The notes beneath the pieces were generated by a model. The model was not told the DNA's origin and did not search any database. It saw only the letters and a program-made list of their open reading frames with translations. The translations under genes and the position numbers were made by a program. Shown one piece after another: positions 1 to 8,923 of a stretch of DNA of 64,000 nt. The stretch's first letter is position 1. Each line of letters starts with the position of its first letter. This DNA comes from Cladocopium goreaui (Eukaryota; Sar; Dinophyceae; Suessiales; Symbiodiniaceae), in contig CAMXCT020000371.1 in the NCBI GenBank assembly GCA_947184155.2, positions 36,001 to 100,000 of the forward strand. The letters are read 5' to 3'.

Positions 1-781
1 AGGCTGGACAGAAGTGGATCCATAGTAAGCTGTCGACAGCGGTACCTGTAGGAGAACATACAGAAGTAGTCAGCCCTGGGCAGGACTTGTGACTTAGACG
101 GAGGAGTTGAGTTTTTGGAGTTGTGTTGGCAGTGGTTTCTGTCAGAACAAGTCTTGATTTTTACCTTGTGTAGGTGCGTAGTCTGTGGAAGACGTCCATG
201 TGGTCTTGGCAATACTCTGGTAGGGGTCTGTGTCATGGTGTGACGTATTGCTAGCGTAGGGTCACTAGTGCAAGGCTACGCTGGAGTATCTGAAGATGTT
301 TGCATGGATGGAGCGTTCCTGGACGTAGGAAGTTCGTTTCGGCAGTAGAAAGTAACAGTAGGTGTCCTACCGTCACTTTCTACTGCAGGGTTGTTTCTTG
401 GAATTCCCTGAGGGTAGAGTGGATGATTGCCAGGTTTGACGTCCTCGGACACTGAGGTATTGGACCAAGGTGCCCAGGTTGGGAACCGATGGGGTCAGGT
501 ACATGGTTCTTGTGAGTGACCAAGGCACGTCTTGGGTCTTGAGCTCAGTTGGTCCTGTGAAGGGGAGTGATAAGAAGAAGGTGTATCAGGTGGCTGGGAT
601 AGGCATGTAGAGAACGCTTTCTGTGTTGTCATGGCAGTGTTACTCAACTTGAAGGTAGATTTGATTTGAGCCCAATACGCGTGAAACTTTGTTGTTGGAG
701 TACACTGGGTGATTGAAAGGTAGGAGACATGCCTGGTCCCTGATGACACTAAACTTGGTTCAAGGTAGAAGTCTGGCAGCC
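1..781. other. ORF-poor flank
   Basis: I see no supportable gene here. The stretch is TG/GT-rich, with stop codons in all frames. The one structured site is the hairpin at 342-386, listed separately. It may be an untranslated or decayed repeat; nothing in it identifies a family. Confidence 0.5.
342..386. repeat. 21-bp-arm imperfect hairpin
   Basis: Two 21-nt arms separated by a 3-nt loop (TGT) are reverse complements at 19 of 21 positions. The outer arm begins GCAGTAGAAAGT. It could be a terminator-like or foldback repeat; function is unknown. Confidence 0.7.
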
Positions 782-1134
782 ATGCCCGATCAGGGAGATA
801 AAGCTGAGGAGCCAGCTACTGCAGCGTCGTGTGAAAAGCGGCCAATCCAGAAGAACCTCAAGAAGGAGGACCCAGCCTCCAGATCGGGGAAGCGCCGCCC
901 ATTTCCCGTGGACGCAGCCACTGCGCCAGCTGCCATTAACGTAGAAGACGGCGCAGCAGGGATTCGGCGGCAGCTGCCACCAGTCGATGCCGCAGCTGAG
1001 GCGACATCGAAGAAGGAGGATCCTAGTAACTCACTGTCGATGTGGATGACGATCTATCAGATGTTAGCGATATCCAGGAATTGACGGCTGAAGAGGATCT
1101 GCTGAAGGCAGTTGGGTTAGATGAGTCGAAGTAG
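782..1134 (+). pseudogene. small charged ORF, apparently frameshifted
   Basis: From ATG 782 the frame reads a Lys/Glu/Ala-rich protein to about 1030 (opening MPDQGDKAEEPATAAS). It then degenerates and stops at 1084. From 1039 another frame gives an acidic tail (DVDDDLSDVSDIQELTAEED) ending at TAG 1132-1134, which reads like the natural continuation. A stop at 1027-1029 blocks direct entry into that frame, so either an indel or an unrecognised intron lies near 1020-1038. No family was recognised. Low-complexity composition means chance coding is possible. Confidence 0.35.
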
Positions 1135-1478
1135 GACATGGTGTGCCGTAGACGTTAGCAGAAGTAGCTTTAGTGCTGTGTGATTAGCCGGTTATGCAGA
1201 AGATGACTCGTTTAGCTCTGTTTTGGATGCAAGAGCTTGAAACGTTGAACTGTTTGTGACCTAGAGGTGTATAAGGTCGTTGGCTGTGAAGGGTAAAGCC
1301 GAAAGCGACAGAGAAAGCCGTTGGGTCAGTTCTGTGCTGTTTGCACTTGTGGAGTGTAGGAGTTTTGGTTTCCAAGAGTAGGAGCTTTGGGTGAACCTTT
1401 ACTCATGTTTCCGCAGCTGTTTGTGACTGTTTTGTGTCAAGAGCTCTAAGACCGTGGCTGTGTGTACGCGTTTCAGCC

Positions 1479-1839
1479 ATGGAGTCGCTCAAGCTTTGGA
1501 TTGCCTTGACGCCGAAGCAATTGGAGGAGTTGAACACGGGCAAGGAGGTGCATCCAGATGAATTTTCTGGGCGCTTTGGCCTGCGTGTGGGACCTAAGGA
1601 GGCCGTACTTTATGGATTGGACGCCTGAAGGTCTGAAGGGTGAACACCATCAGAAAGACCATGCGGTGATGGAGATGGAGATCTTTGCGCTGGGGTACCT
1701 TCAAAAGGTTGAGAGTGGAATTTTGGAGAAGACCAAACCAACTGAGTACCGCTGGCATGGTCCTGTGAAATGTGAAGAATGGGACAGCAAGGGGCGCCTG
1801 TTGTACCGCATTAGTGAGATGGTTGTTAAGTTCGTTTGA
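1479..1839 (+). pseudogene. hypothetical ~120-aa protein with one frameshift
   Basis: ATG 1479 opens a frame beginning MESLKLWIALTPKQLEELN that runs to TGA at 1626-1628. The next frame, open across 1558-1839, continues with an equally protein-like sequence (EGLKGEHHQKDH, then KWHGPVK-type charged segments) ending FV-stop at 1839. The switch lies near 1610-1630 and needs a single-base change. TTTCAG sits just before the ATG and could be a splice or trans-splice acceptor. I do not recognise the family. It may be a decayed host gene or a retroposed copy. Confidence 0.4.
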
Positions 1840-3201
1840 CTGGTCAGGGTCCAAGTATAGCAATCGGGCAGACCATGGTGTATTCAGTATGGTTTTTGAA
1901 TCCTAGTTTGAAATGCGGAAGGAAAAGAAGAAAGAGTTCCTTTGGCAGCCTGGAGGGTCTGTGTTGCTCATGGGATGAACGAACAGTTTGTATTGCTGTA
2001 GGGAGACTGTGACTTTGGATCGTCGTTGTAGTTGTGATTTGAAGATGGCAGAGTTCTTGATTTGTTTTTGCTTTCAAAATATGAGCTGACAAATGCATTG
2101 AAACGTTGAAACTGACCTCAATGCTAAGCATGGGACATGTTTGGACTTGTTGTGAACTGTGTCACATGTTTGCATTATTTGTGCATCAGTACCGCGAAGC
2201 CATTTGTTTTGCTGAATGAGAGTGTGAGTATCTGGAGTTGTACCGTTATGCTCCTTCATGTCGCAAGATGGAAATTCGACCATTGTGCGCTTCCACTTGG
2301 AACAGTTGCTCATTGGATGCCATTTCGATGAGACTGCATTTGTCTTCGGTAGCCATCGAGATTCTGCATTTTTGGTGAGCTGGGAATGGTCTGAGATGGA
2401 GAGTATTTCATTGGATGCAATTTCAGTAACATTGCGTTTCTGACCTATGTTTTTGCTGGGATTTGCGTTTTCAATGAGAGGGTTGTATACTGGTCTACTC
2501 ATGGACATCCTGATCGAGATTGAAGCATGAGTGAGCTGTAGATTACTGTAATTATGGTTTCAACGTCAGTTGTGACTTTCCAACTTCCACCGCTGCGTTT
2601 GTGTGCGGCGACAGTCTTACGTGGAAGGCTACAGTTCCTAGGCCCAGTTGTGTGATCCATTGCAAGATGATGAAAAATGCGGTCTGAGCATTTGCAATTG
2701 TTGGTTGGCACATTTCAGTTTTGATGCAGTCATGTGGATTTTGGTTTTAGACGAAACGGAAACACACGAAACGAAGTAAACAATTGAAACACAAACAATT
2801 TTGAGTATTTGTGCATGCTCCTTGTTTCGCAGTTAGGTTTTTATTTGTCAGTTTGTCAATTGGCGAGTGCAGTTTTTTGTGAAATGACTTGTTGAAGGGT
2901 TCTAGCTAAACCACGGAGACAGGTCCAGTTCCAGAACACTTGCATGTCTGTCAATCGATTTTTTTGAGTTGGTGCTGCATACAATAGGGATTGCACAGTG
3001 AACTCACGAGAATTTGTTTTAGTTTTAGGGATGGTGACTGTGCTGATGTCATGTAAAGAGGGACAGTCAGTTTTCCCTATTTTTGCTGCTTTGGAAGTGA
3101 GGCCAGATTGTGTTGCATGTTGGAACTTGTGATACTGGTTCGCAAAATTCTGGTATGCTGGTGGCGTCCAGAATTTTGGGAAACAGTCTTGTGAATGATT
3201 T
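1840..3201. other. no gene seen
   Basis: About 1.4 kb with only short ORFs on both strands and none protein-like. No tandem repeat, RNA gene or element terminus was identified. Confidence 0.5.
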
Positions 3202-4692
3202 GTGTTGTTTAGTGACTTGTGTTGTTTGGCATGTCTTTCATGTTGGTATGATGGAAATGGAAGAATGCGGCTCTACATTCAACAGGGATTGTCTGCCCGT
3301 GTCGTCCAAGCCTTGCATCGTAGACTCGAGAGGGTAGTCAGCATGGCAGCTGAAGGTGGACCCCACAGCATGGCAGCTGAAGGTGGACCCCACATGCATG
3401 GTGTGCCAGGGGAAGGTGAACTCCGTGGCAATGATGCGGAAGGAGACCGAGCTGACCGATCGAGATCACCAGCTCGAGCTGCGTTGGGAGCCCCTGGAGC
3501 CGAGTTGGGAGCCCCTGGAGCCGAGTTGGGAGCCCCTGGAGCCGCGTTGGGAGCCCCTGGAGCCGCGTTGGAAGTCCCTGGAATGCCAGCTGCAGAAGGC
3601 CGTGATGTGGAGGTTCCTCCAAACCCTGAGGAAGTCATTGAGGATACCATTGGGAATCCCGAGATTTCGATGATGATGGCTTCAAAGGCCTTGGCGCAGA
3701 GTATCCTGGCATGTTCACGCAGAATTGCAGCCATGGGGGCAGAGCTGAACCAGGCCATGGAAGGGTACAATGAAGGACGCCTGGAATTAGTGAAAAGCCT
3801 GGGAAGCATCAAAGAGCAGCTTGCTCTTCATGCACATGGGGCAACGGCGATGGGTAGTACCGTTGCTCATCAAAGCAACGAGGTGAAAAAGCTGCTCGCT
3901 GCTTTCGACAAGTTCAGCCACATAGCCAAATGGTCGCTGAAAGGCAACAATACCCTTGAAGATAACATTGGTTCTGTGAAAGAAGAAGTGGGAAATCGAG
4001 GGGAGAAAATAGAACAGGCTATCAAGGTAGGCCTTGGAGAGGTGACTGGCCTCCTTCGAGATCTCATCCGGGTGATCGGAGAAAAGGGTGAACCAGATCC
4101 TTCGAAGGCCCCAGGGATGCCGATGCCTGAAAGGATGGAAGGTTACCCATCCTTCCCGCTTCAGAATGATCCAAGCGGAGTTGGACAGGTGGGAACTCCT
4201 GCCACACCTGGTATGGCTGGAATGACTGGGAACACGGTTCCATCGTCCGTGCATGGACATGCCCCGAAGGGGGCGTCTGGACATGGATCCTCTGCAGGCG
4301 GAGTGCCAGCGCATGGAGCCCCAGGAGCCTCGGCATGTGGACTGCCGACTAATGTGCCGCCACCACAGGTGGCGCCTCCTGCAGCGCCATCAGTGACTAT
4401 CCCAGCAGGACTGATGACACCGCCTGCACTGCCTGAGTCCCTGTTTGTGGGCTTCTGCCCTATCAACCCTGGGGAGCAGAGGCCGGCCATGTCTTTGCAT
4501 CCTGGGCTGACTACGCCAGGCCAACGGCAAGGGGCTATCATGTCGAAAGATGCAACCAGCGGTGAAGTCCGCACGTTATCCCCTACGCCATACAAGGGCG
4601 CCCAAGTGAATGCCCTCATATCGCTTTGGGCACCAGGCGGCCTGGCCATGTTGCGCGATGGGCAACAACAGTGTCGTCGGGTGTATCAATAG
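3202..4692 (+). CDS. hypothetical Ala/Gly/Pro-rich protein with central helical region
   Basis: The frame is open for 496 codons. The better start is probably ATG 3343, which opens MAAEGGPHSMAAEGG; the upstream part looks untranslated. From 3343 the protein has a repeated AEGGPH segment, a 7-residue GAPGAEL-type repeat, and a central Glu/Lys-rich region without prolines (about nt 3640-4090, likely helical or coiled coil). A Gly/Pro/Ala-rich C-terminal third follows. No CCHC knuckle, protease or RT motif is visible. The layout (disordered N-terminus, helical core, low-complexity tail) resembles some retroelement gag proteins, but this is inference. No partner pol gene follows; the next 3 kb are ORF-poor. 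It could equally be a lineage-specific host gene. Confidence 0.45.
   Translation: MLFSDLCCLACLSCWYDGNGRMRLYIQQGLSARVVQALHRRLERVVSMAAEGGPHSMAAEGGPHMHGVPGEGELRGNDAEGDRADRSRSPARAALGAPGAELGAPGAELGAPGAALGAPGAALEVPGMPAAEGRDVEVPPNPEEVIEDTIGNPEISMMMASKALAQSILACSRRIAAMGAELNQAMEGYNEGRLELVKSLGSIKEQLALHAHGATAMGSTVAHQSNEVKKLLAAFDKFSHIAKWSLKGNNTLEDNIGSVKEEVGNRGEKIEQAIKVGLGEVTGLLRDLIRVIGEKGEPDPSKAPGMPMPERMEGYPSFPLQNDPSGVGQVGTPATPGMAGMTGNTVPSSVHGHAPKGASGHGSSAGGVPAHGAPGASACGLPTNVPPPQVAPPAAPSVTIPAGLMTPPALPESLFVGFCPINPGEQRPAMSLHPGLTTPGQRQGAIMSKDATSGEVRTLSPTPYKGAQVNALISLWAPGGLAMLRDGQQQCRRVYQ
3340..3393 (+). repeat. 27-bp direct repeat, two copies
   Basis: Two adjacent identical 27-bp units (core ATGGCAGCTGAAGGTGGA) at 3340-3366 and 3367-3393. 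The length is a multiple of three, so the reading frame is kept. The second copy supplies a second in-frame Met. Confidence 0.85.
3481..3581 (+). repeat. 21-bp minisatellite, about 4.8 copies
   Basis: Units GTTGGGAGCCCCTGGAGCC plus two bases repeat every 21 bp from 3481, varying mainly between GCG and GAG codons. It encodes a GAPGAEL/GAPGAAL heptad-length repeat in the hypothetical protein and stays open in the other two forward frames as well. Confidence 0.9.
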
Positions 4693-4767
4693 AGATGCTG
4701 GTGCCGCCCTGGGATGATATCTGAGAGAGGCCTGAATATTTTTTTGTGAAGGATTAGCAGTTTTCTT

Positions 4768-4825
4768 TGCACCAGAGAGAATGGCTAGTATCGGCTAGCT
4801 CTAGCTCGAGGTTCACTCTGGTGCA
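4768..4825. repeat. 10-bp-stem hairpin
   Basis: TGCACCAGAG at 4768-4777 is perfectly complementary to CTCTGGTGCA at 4816-4825, with a 38-nt loop rich in CTAG tetramers. It lies about 75 bp after the stop of the 496-codon ORF, so a 3'-end role is possible but unproven. Confidence 0.6.
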
Positions 4826-4960
4826 CCATTGCTATGACTGTGTCTGTGATTCAGACCTCCTGCACTGCAAAAGGGGGTGAGCCTGCAAGGTTTGATATTG
4901 CTTGGGATGAATCAGCTCTGGATTAGAAAGGTGTCATGTTTGCGTTGAACTTGGACATGC

Positions 4961-5050
4961 TTGTGAATTTGGACATGTTTGTGAACTTGCTTGTGAATTT
5001 GGACATGTTTGTGAACTTGCTTGTGAATTTGGACATGTTTGTGAACTTGA
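4961..5050 (+). repeat. 30-bp tandem repeat, 3 copies
   Basis: Three near-identical 30-bp units (TTGTGAATTTGGACATGTTT plus GTGAACTTGC) at 4961, 4991 and 5021, with degenerate half-units on each side. The last unit differs at its final base. Confidence 0.9.
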
Positions 5051-5979
5051 GCATGTTTGTGAATTTGTTGTGAACTTGTGCATTGTGATTGATTCATTGT
5101 TGAGTGTGGTTTGTGTTTATCTGCCGCCGTTTTTCAAATGATGACAAGGCCAGACCTGATTCTTAATTGAGGAGAATCAAAGTAGGTCCAGGCCAAACGT
5201 CTGATGGAAACCCTTGGAAGGTTTTGTTTTTGATTTTGAGCGTCTTGTGACTGATTTGATTGTGATATCAGTGGATTGGACATCCCTGAATTGAGATACA
5301 TGTCAGTGTTGTTGAAATTGCTTTTGATAGGTTTGCGCATCTTGATGTCAGTGGAATGGATTTCCCTGGCGTTGTGAACATGTTCGTAGGCAGTGATTGT
5401 GAAGTTGCTTAGGTAGTTGTTTTCTTTGTTTGAACATGCAATAGATCAACTTTTATGATGGCCAGAATTCATTTGAGGTTTTTGAAGGTTGATGGACTTT
5501 ATCTCAAAAGGGGGACAAGGTCCAGCCTTGGAAGTTTGCCCTGAGCTTAGTGCATCTCATGCCTAGCGTGCCCGAAACTTAGAACGCTTGGTATCTAAGG
5601 TGTTCCAAGCTTAGTGTATCTAGTTTATAGCTTGTCTGAGACCGAGTTTGCCTGGTGCATCAATGTATTCGTGTTCAAAACTTTGATACCACGAATATGT
5701 TTTTGGACTGTGAGTAGTTGAGGCTGATGACAGTTTTGCTTGTCTGACGCGTTTATCTTCCATTGGAGGATGCGGATTAGCTGAAACAGTCGGCCTTGGT
5801 TTTGTGTTGACTCCGACAGTGCTTCGTCTGTCTCCGTCTTGGATCTCGTGTGTGTTGTTGGTGTTGTGCTTTGTTCTCGTTTGTTTTAGGGACCAACAAA
5901 CAGCACTGTAGTTGATCGCGAACTGACGCCATGGTCTCTTTGGTCAGTCGATGGATTCTGAACTGGTGATGTTGACTGG

Positions 5980-6400
5980 TTGAGGATAGATGAGAGCTGT
6001 GCCCATGGAGAAGTCTATGGAGTATTGCTGACATCAGCGTTGGCGATGGTTGTGGATATGGATGGACGGTTTATTAAAGATGAGCGAAGTGTTGGAGGAA
6101 CAACCGTGCTTGGAGCATTGAAGACTCCTGGCGAATACGACGTATTCTATGAGTTTGACTTTGAAGGTATGGCGAAGTTCATACTGGATATGCATCTGAG
6201 TATGTATAGAGAGAGAAATGAATGTCATGTCGAAAGGGGGTGTGGAAGTTTGTACCCTTGTGGGTGCAACTTGGCATTGGAGCGACCTGACTTTCATTGA
6301 GCCTTCAGTGGTGAAACTGGACTATGGGAAGGTGTCTGCATCAGACATAAGTAGATTCAATATTACTTTGTGTTATGAGGAGCTGCATAAGCTGATTTGA
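5980..6400 (+). pseudogene. hypothetical ~140-aa protein, frameshifted
   Basis: An ATG at 5980 opens a frame (MRIDESCAHGEVYGVLL) that reads protein-like through KFILDMHLSMYRERNE and stops at 6300. A second frame, 6218-6400, gives a plausible continuation (VEVCTLVGATWHWSDLTF to the end at 6400). The two overlap at 6218-6300, and one indel there would fuse them. The family was not recognised. The same frameshift style is seen in the ORF pairs at 782-1134 and 1479-1839, suggesting a decaying gene-poor region or annotation-blind introns. Confidence 0.35.
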
Positions 6401-6491
6401 GATATCGACCATTGAGTCTAAGTGGATCTACTTGGAGCTTGCTTCTCCTTTGAATACAGTTTGAAGTGTTATTTTGCTTTATGACAGTGGA

Positions 6492-6513
6492 CGAATGCTT
6501 TCAGAAGCATTCG
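6492..6513. repeat. perfect 9-bp hairpin
   Basis: CGAATGCTT (6492-6500), loop TCAG, AAGCATTCG (6505-6513). Confidence 0.7.
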
Positions 6514-6678
6514 CTATACAGTTGAGTCGGGATGCTATGATTCCATCGATCTCTGAAGTTCTTTGACCTCCTGGAGGAGTATGGATCTAGCTGAGATGAT
6601 TTTGGATCATTAGTTTCGATTCTTGTCATTGCTTCGTACATCTGAGATGTTGGTGAAGCCTATTTGATTACTCCTTGT

Positions 6679-7078
6679 GAGTACGTGGGATACTCCGGCA
6701 TTGTGAGGACAATGCCTACGTATCTTCTGTGACCTCTGGGTATTTGATCTGGAAGTCTATTTTGTAACCTTGGTAGCTGTGACTATTGGCTGACGTTTGG
6801 TTATTGCAGTGAGCGAACTACTTTAGCGCTATGACTGCTGGAGACTGGACACTAGCTGAGAAGTCAAGCAGATCTTTTGAGTATGGGAGATACTTCGACA
6901 TTGTGAGGACAATGCCTACGTATCTTATTCAGCCTCCAGATACTTGATCTGGAGAGTTGCATTATGATCTTTATGCCTCTGACTTGCTGCTGACTTTTGG
7001 TTGTGACAGTAAGCGAACTATGTTAGCGCTATGACTGTTTACGACTGGATATTGGCTAGGAAGTCGAACAGAGTATTC
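6679..7078 (+). repeat. diverged 200-bp tandem duplication
   Basis: Units 6679-6878 and 6879-7078 align along their length. Both contain CATTGTGAGGACAATGCC followed by TACGTATCTT, then GATCTGGA, a T-rich centre, and AGCGAACTA-GTTAGCGC-type ends. They are clearly related but diverged, so this is an old duplication or two degenerate copies of a short repeat family. Confidence 0.75.
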
Positions 7079-7799
7079 TATTCTCCTTGGTAGTTTGGAA
7101 CTATGAGAACACATCTCTATGTGAAAGGCTGTTTTGGAGATGGAACATGAGGTTCCTATGTTGCTCTGTATTGCGAGAGGATTTTGTATAGGAATTTGAC
7201 TGGAACATTTCGTTCTTAACCAGCCGTGTGACTAGTCTAGACGTTTGGTAGAGACTAGTAACACCGGCTAGCTGGTTACTTGCGTTTGAATGAGAACCAG
7301 TTTGATTTGAGAACTTTTGGAAATGTTTCTGACGTTTTTGTAACTAGGTGATTTGTATATCATAGCAGTTTGGAATTGTTTCAACAACCTTTGAGGGAAG
7401 GTTGTGTATTGGAAACCTGGAATCGCGTTTTCCAGTTGAGACATCGGCTCAAGGGAGTGGTGTCGAGTGTTCCGAAGAGAACTGAACTGCAGTGTCACCT
7501 AGGGCACTTGAAACAGTAGCCACACTGGAACAGCTTGCTTCCTTTCTTTGTTTGTGGGCTGTGGCTGTGTGCCTGCCCTGGTTCTTGTTGACCTGTCCTG
7601 TTGTGTGGCGTCTGGAGAGAAAAGAAGGAGTCTGACGTGCACTTAGGAGTCGGGGTGGAACAAGTTCCTTTATTTGACATTGCAGAGAAGTAAGTAACTG
7701 CGGAGTCGCAACCACAGTAGGTGTTTGCGTCTGGCGTAGTGATTTTATGAAAGCGTCGATTTGGGTACACAAGAGGTGTACTTGGGTTTACGTTTTTCA

Positions 7800-8705
7800 C
7801 AACCGGGTCAATGACTTTCTCGAGTACCGAGAGGGCGACTTTGTATGCTTTGGATCATTTGGGGCTTCCATCTTCTTGATGAGGTATACAAGTCTGGTGG
7901 ATCCTTTTCCTTCACACTGTCTGATAGCACAGTACTTGAAGGCTATGTACATTCTGAGTGGATGGCCAATGCAACAGACCTGAAAATCACGGCAATGGAT
8001 TTGAAAGTCTGCCTACAAGCAGCTCCCTTTGAGCCCTCTGGACTTCGACAAGTCCGTTGTTTCTTTGTGGAGCCCTGAGGACAAAGACGTACGGTGCTTC
8101 GAGTGCCACGTCCTACCGTTTGGGCCTCTGCGAGTATGCACAACTTTTTGCACGTCAGCACCTTCCTCCAAGCAGCTGGATGTTACCTTGGTATCGTGTT
8201 GATGAGTTACTTCGACGATTTTCCAATGCTTTCTCACGGCTTGCATGTTGGCTCTACTCTTGCTTGTGCAAAGGGATTGATGTCGCTTTTTAGTTTTGTG
8301 CTGAAGAGAAGCTCCCTGCAGTGATTCGCATGTCTGCGGCAGAGCGGGGCGCCTAGCTCTGGCGGACCTGCGGGAGTGGGGCCACAATTCTCCCTTGAAA
8401 GTGCCTCTCGATGAATCCCAGGTCAGGGCCTTGGGGGTTTTGAAGGATCGGTTGTGCTCGGGCCGACCAAAAACTTTCGTGGCAGATGACATCAACGACC
8501 AGTTTTGATCTTTACGGATGGAGCATTGGACTCTGATAATGGTGAGCCAAAGGCTACGATCGGTGGCGTTTGCTTGAGGCCCGACGGATCTTGTGAGATT
8601 TTTGGTGCTGCGGTTCCTGACCGTATCTTGGAAATCTGGCAGAAATGTGGGAAGACTCATGTGATTGGCCTTGTTGAATTGTACGCATGTGTCGTTTCTT
8701 TGTTG
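7800..8705 (+). pseudogene. DIRS-like reverse transcriptase/RNase H, 5' part (interrupted)
   Basis: Broken frames recover RT motifs in order: ITAMDLK (palm, catalytic Asp region) near 7985-8010, ECHVLPFGP near 8095-8125, SMHNFLHVSTFLQAAGCYLG near 8130-8190, and YFDDFPMLSH near 8210-8240, where the catalytic pair is FDD instead of YVDD. At least two frameshifts separate these blocks. From 8505 an intact RNase H start follows (IFTDGALDSDNGEPKATIGG, first catalytic Asp, then VELYACVV with the catalytic Glu), ending abruptly at 8705 where the copia-1 LTR begins. The protein resumes at 27377. The YFDD and the RNase H style match YR-type (DIRS-like) elements as I know them from dinoflagellates. It is the oldest layer of this nest and non-functional. 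Confidence 0.75.
8702..8705. repeat. copia-1 target-site duplication, left
   Basis: GTTG immediately before the 5' LTR matches GTTG at 27373-27376. Four bases rather than the usual five for copia; a fifth base may have mutated. Confidence 0.7.
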
Positions 8706-8901
8706 TGACATCTCACATAACATTTGAGACATACTTGACTGATGCCTATGCATTCCTATCCGATGCTTTGGCTCCATGGGCATTAGGCCTTGAGTCTACT
8801 GAGCTGCGCAAGGACCCATAGAAAAAGCGCTTGCACTTGCGCTAGTGGATTTGTTCATTCCGTGCTTGGCATGGCGTTTCTTTAAACATCTCACCGTATC
8901 A
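8706..8901 (+). repeat. copia-1 5' LTR
   Basis: 196 bp, starts TGACATCTCAC and ends CACCGTATCA. Identical by eye to 27177-27372. It should hold the promoter and polyadenylation signal, but no dinoflagellate core promoter motif can be assigned. Confidence 0.95.
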
Positions 8902-8902
8902 G

Positions 8903-8915
8903 TGGTAGCGGAGCC
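8903..8915 (+). promoter_or_regulatory. copia-1 primer-binding site
   Basis: TGGTAGCGGAGCC lies 1 nt after the LTR. It resembles the initiator-Met tRNA primer site of plant copia elements (TGGTATCAGAGC). Copia-2 has the same string after its LTR. Confidence 0.8.
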
Positions 8916-8923
8916 TTGTTGCA

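Larger units (their letters stand above)
4693..5979. other. intergenic, hairpin and tandem repeat
   Basis: No gene is supportable. The stretch holds the hairpin at 4768-4825 and the 30-bp repeat at 4961-5050. The rest is TG-rich with short spurious ORFs, including a low-complexity minus-strand ORF created by the 30-bp repeat. Confidence 0.5.
6401..7799. other. intergenic, duplicated 200-bp block
   Basis: No gene is supportable. The stretch holds a 9-bp-stem hairpin (6492-6513), a diverged 200-bp direct duplication (6679-7078) and an imperfect inverted repeat around 7218-7279 (AACCAGC / GCTGGTT ends). Confidence 0.5.

Noticed and set aside
8013..8783. A 256-codon minus-strand ORF opposite the RT remnant and LTR
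   Set aside because: It spans the RT remnant, RNase H and LTR boundary antisense to recognisable coding; a shadow ORF.
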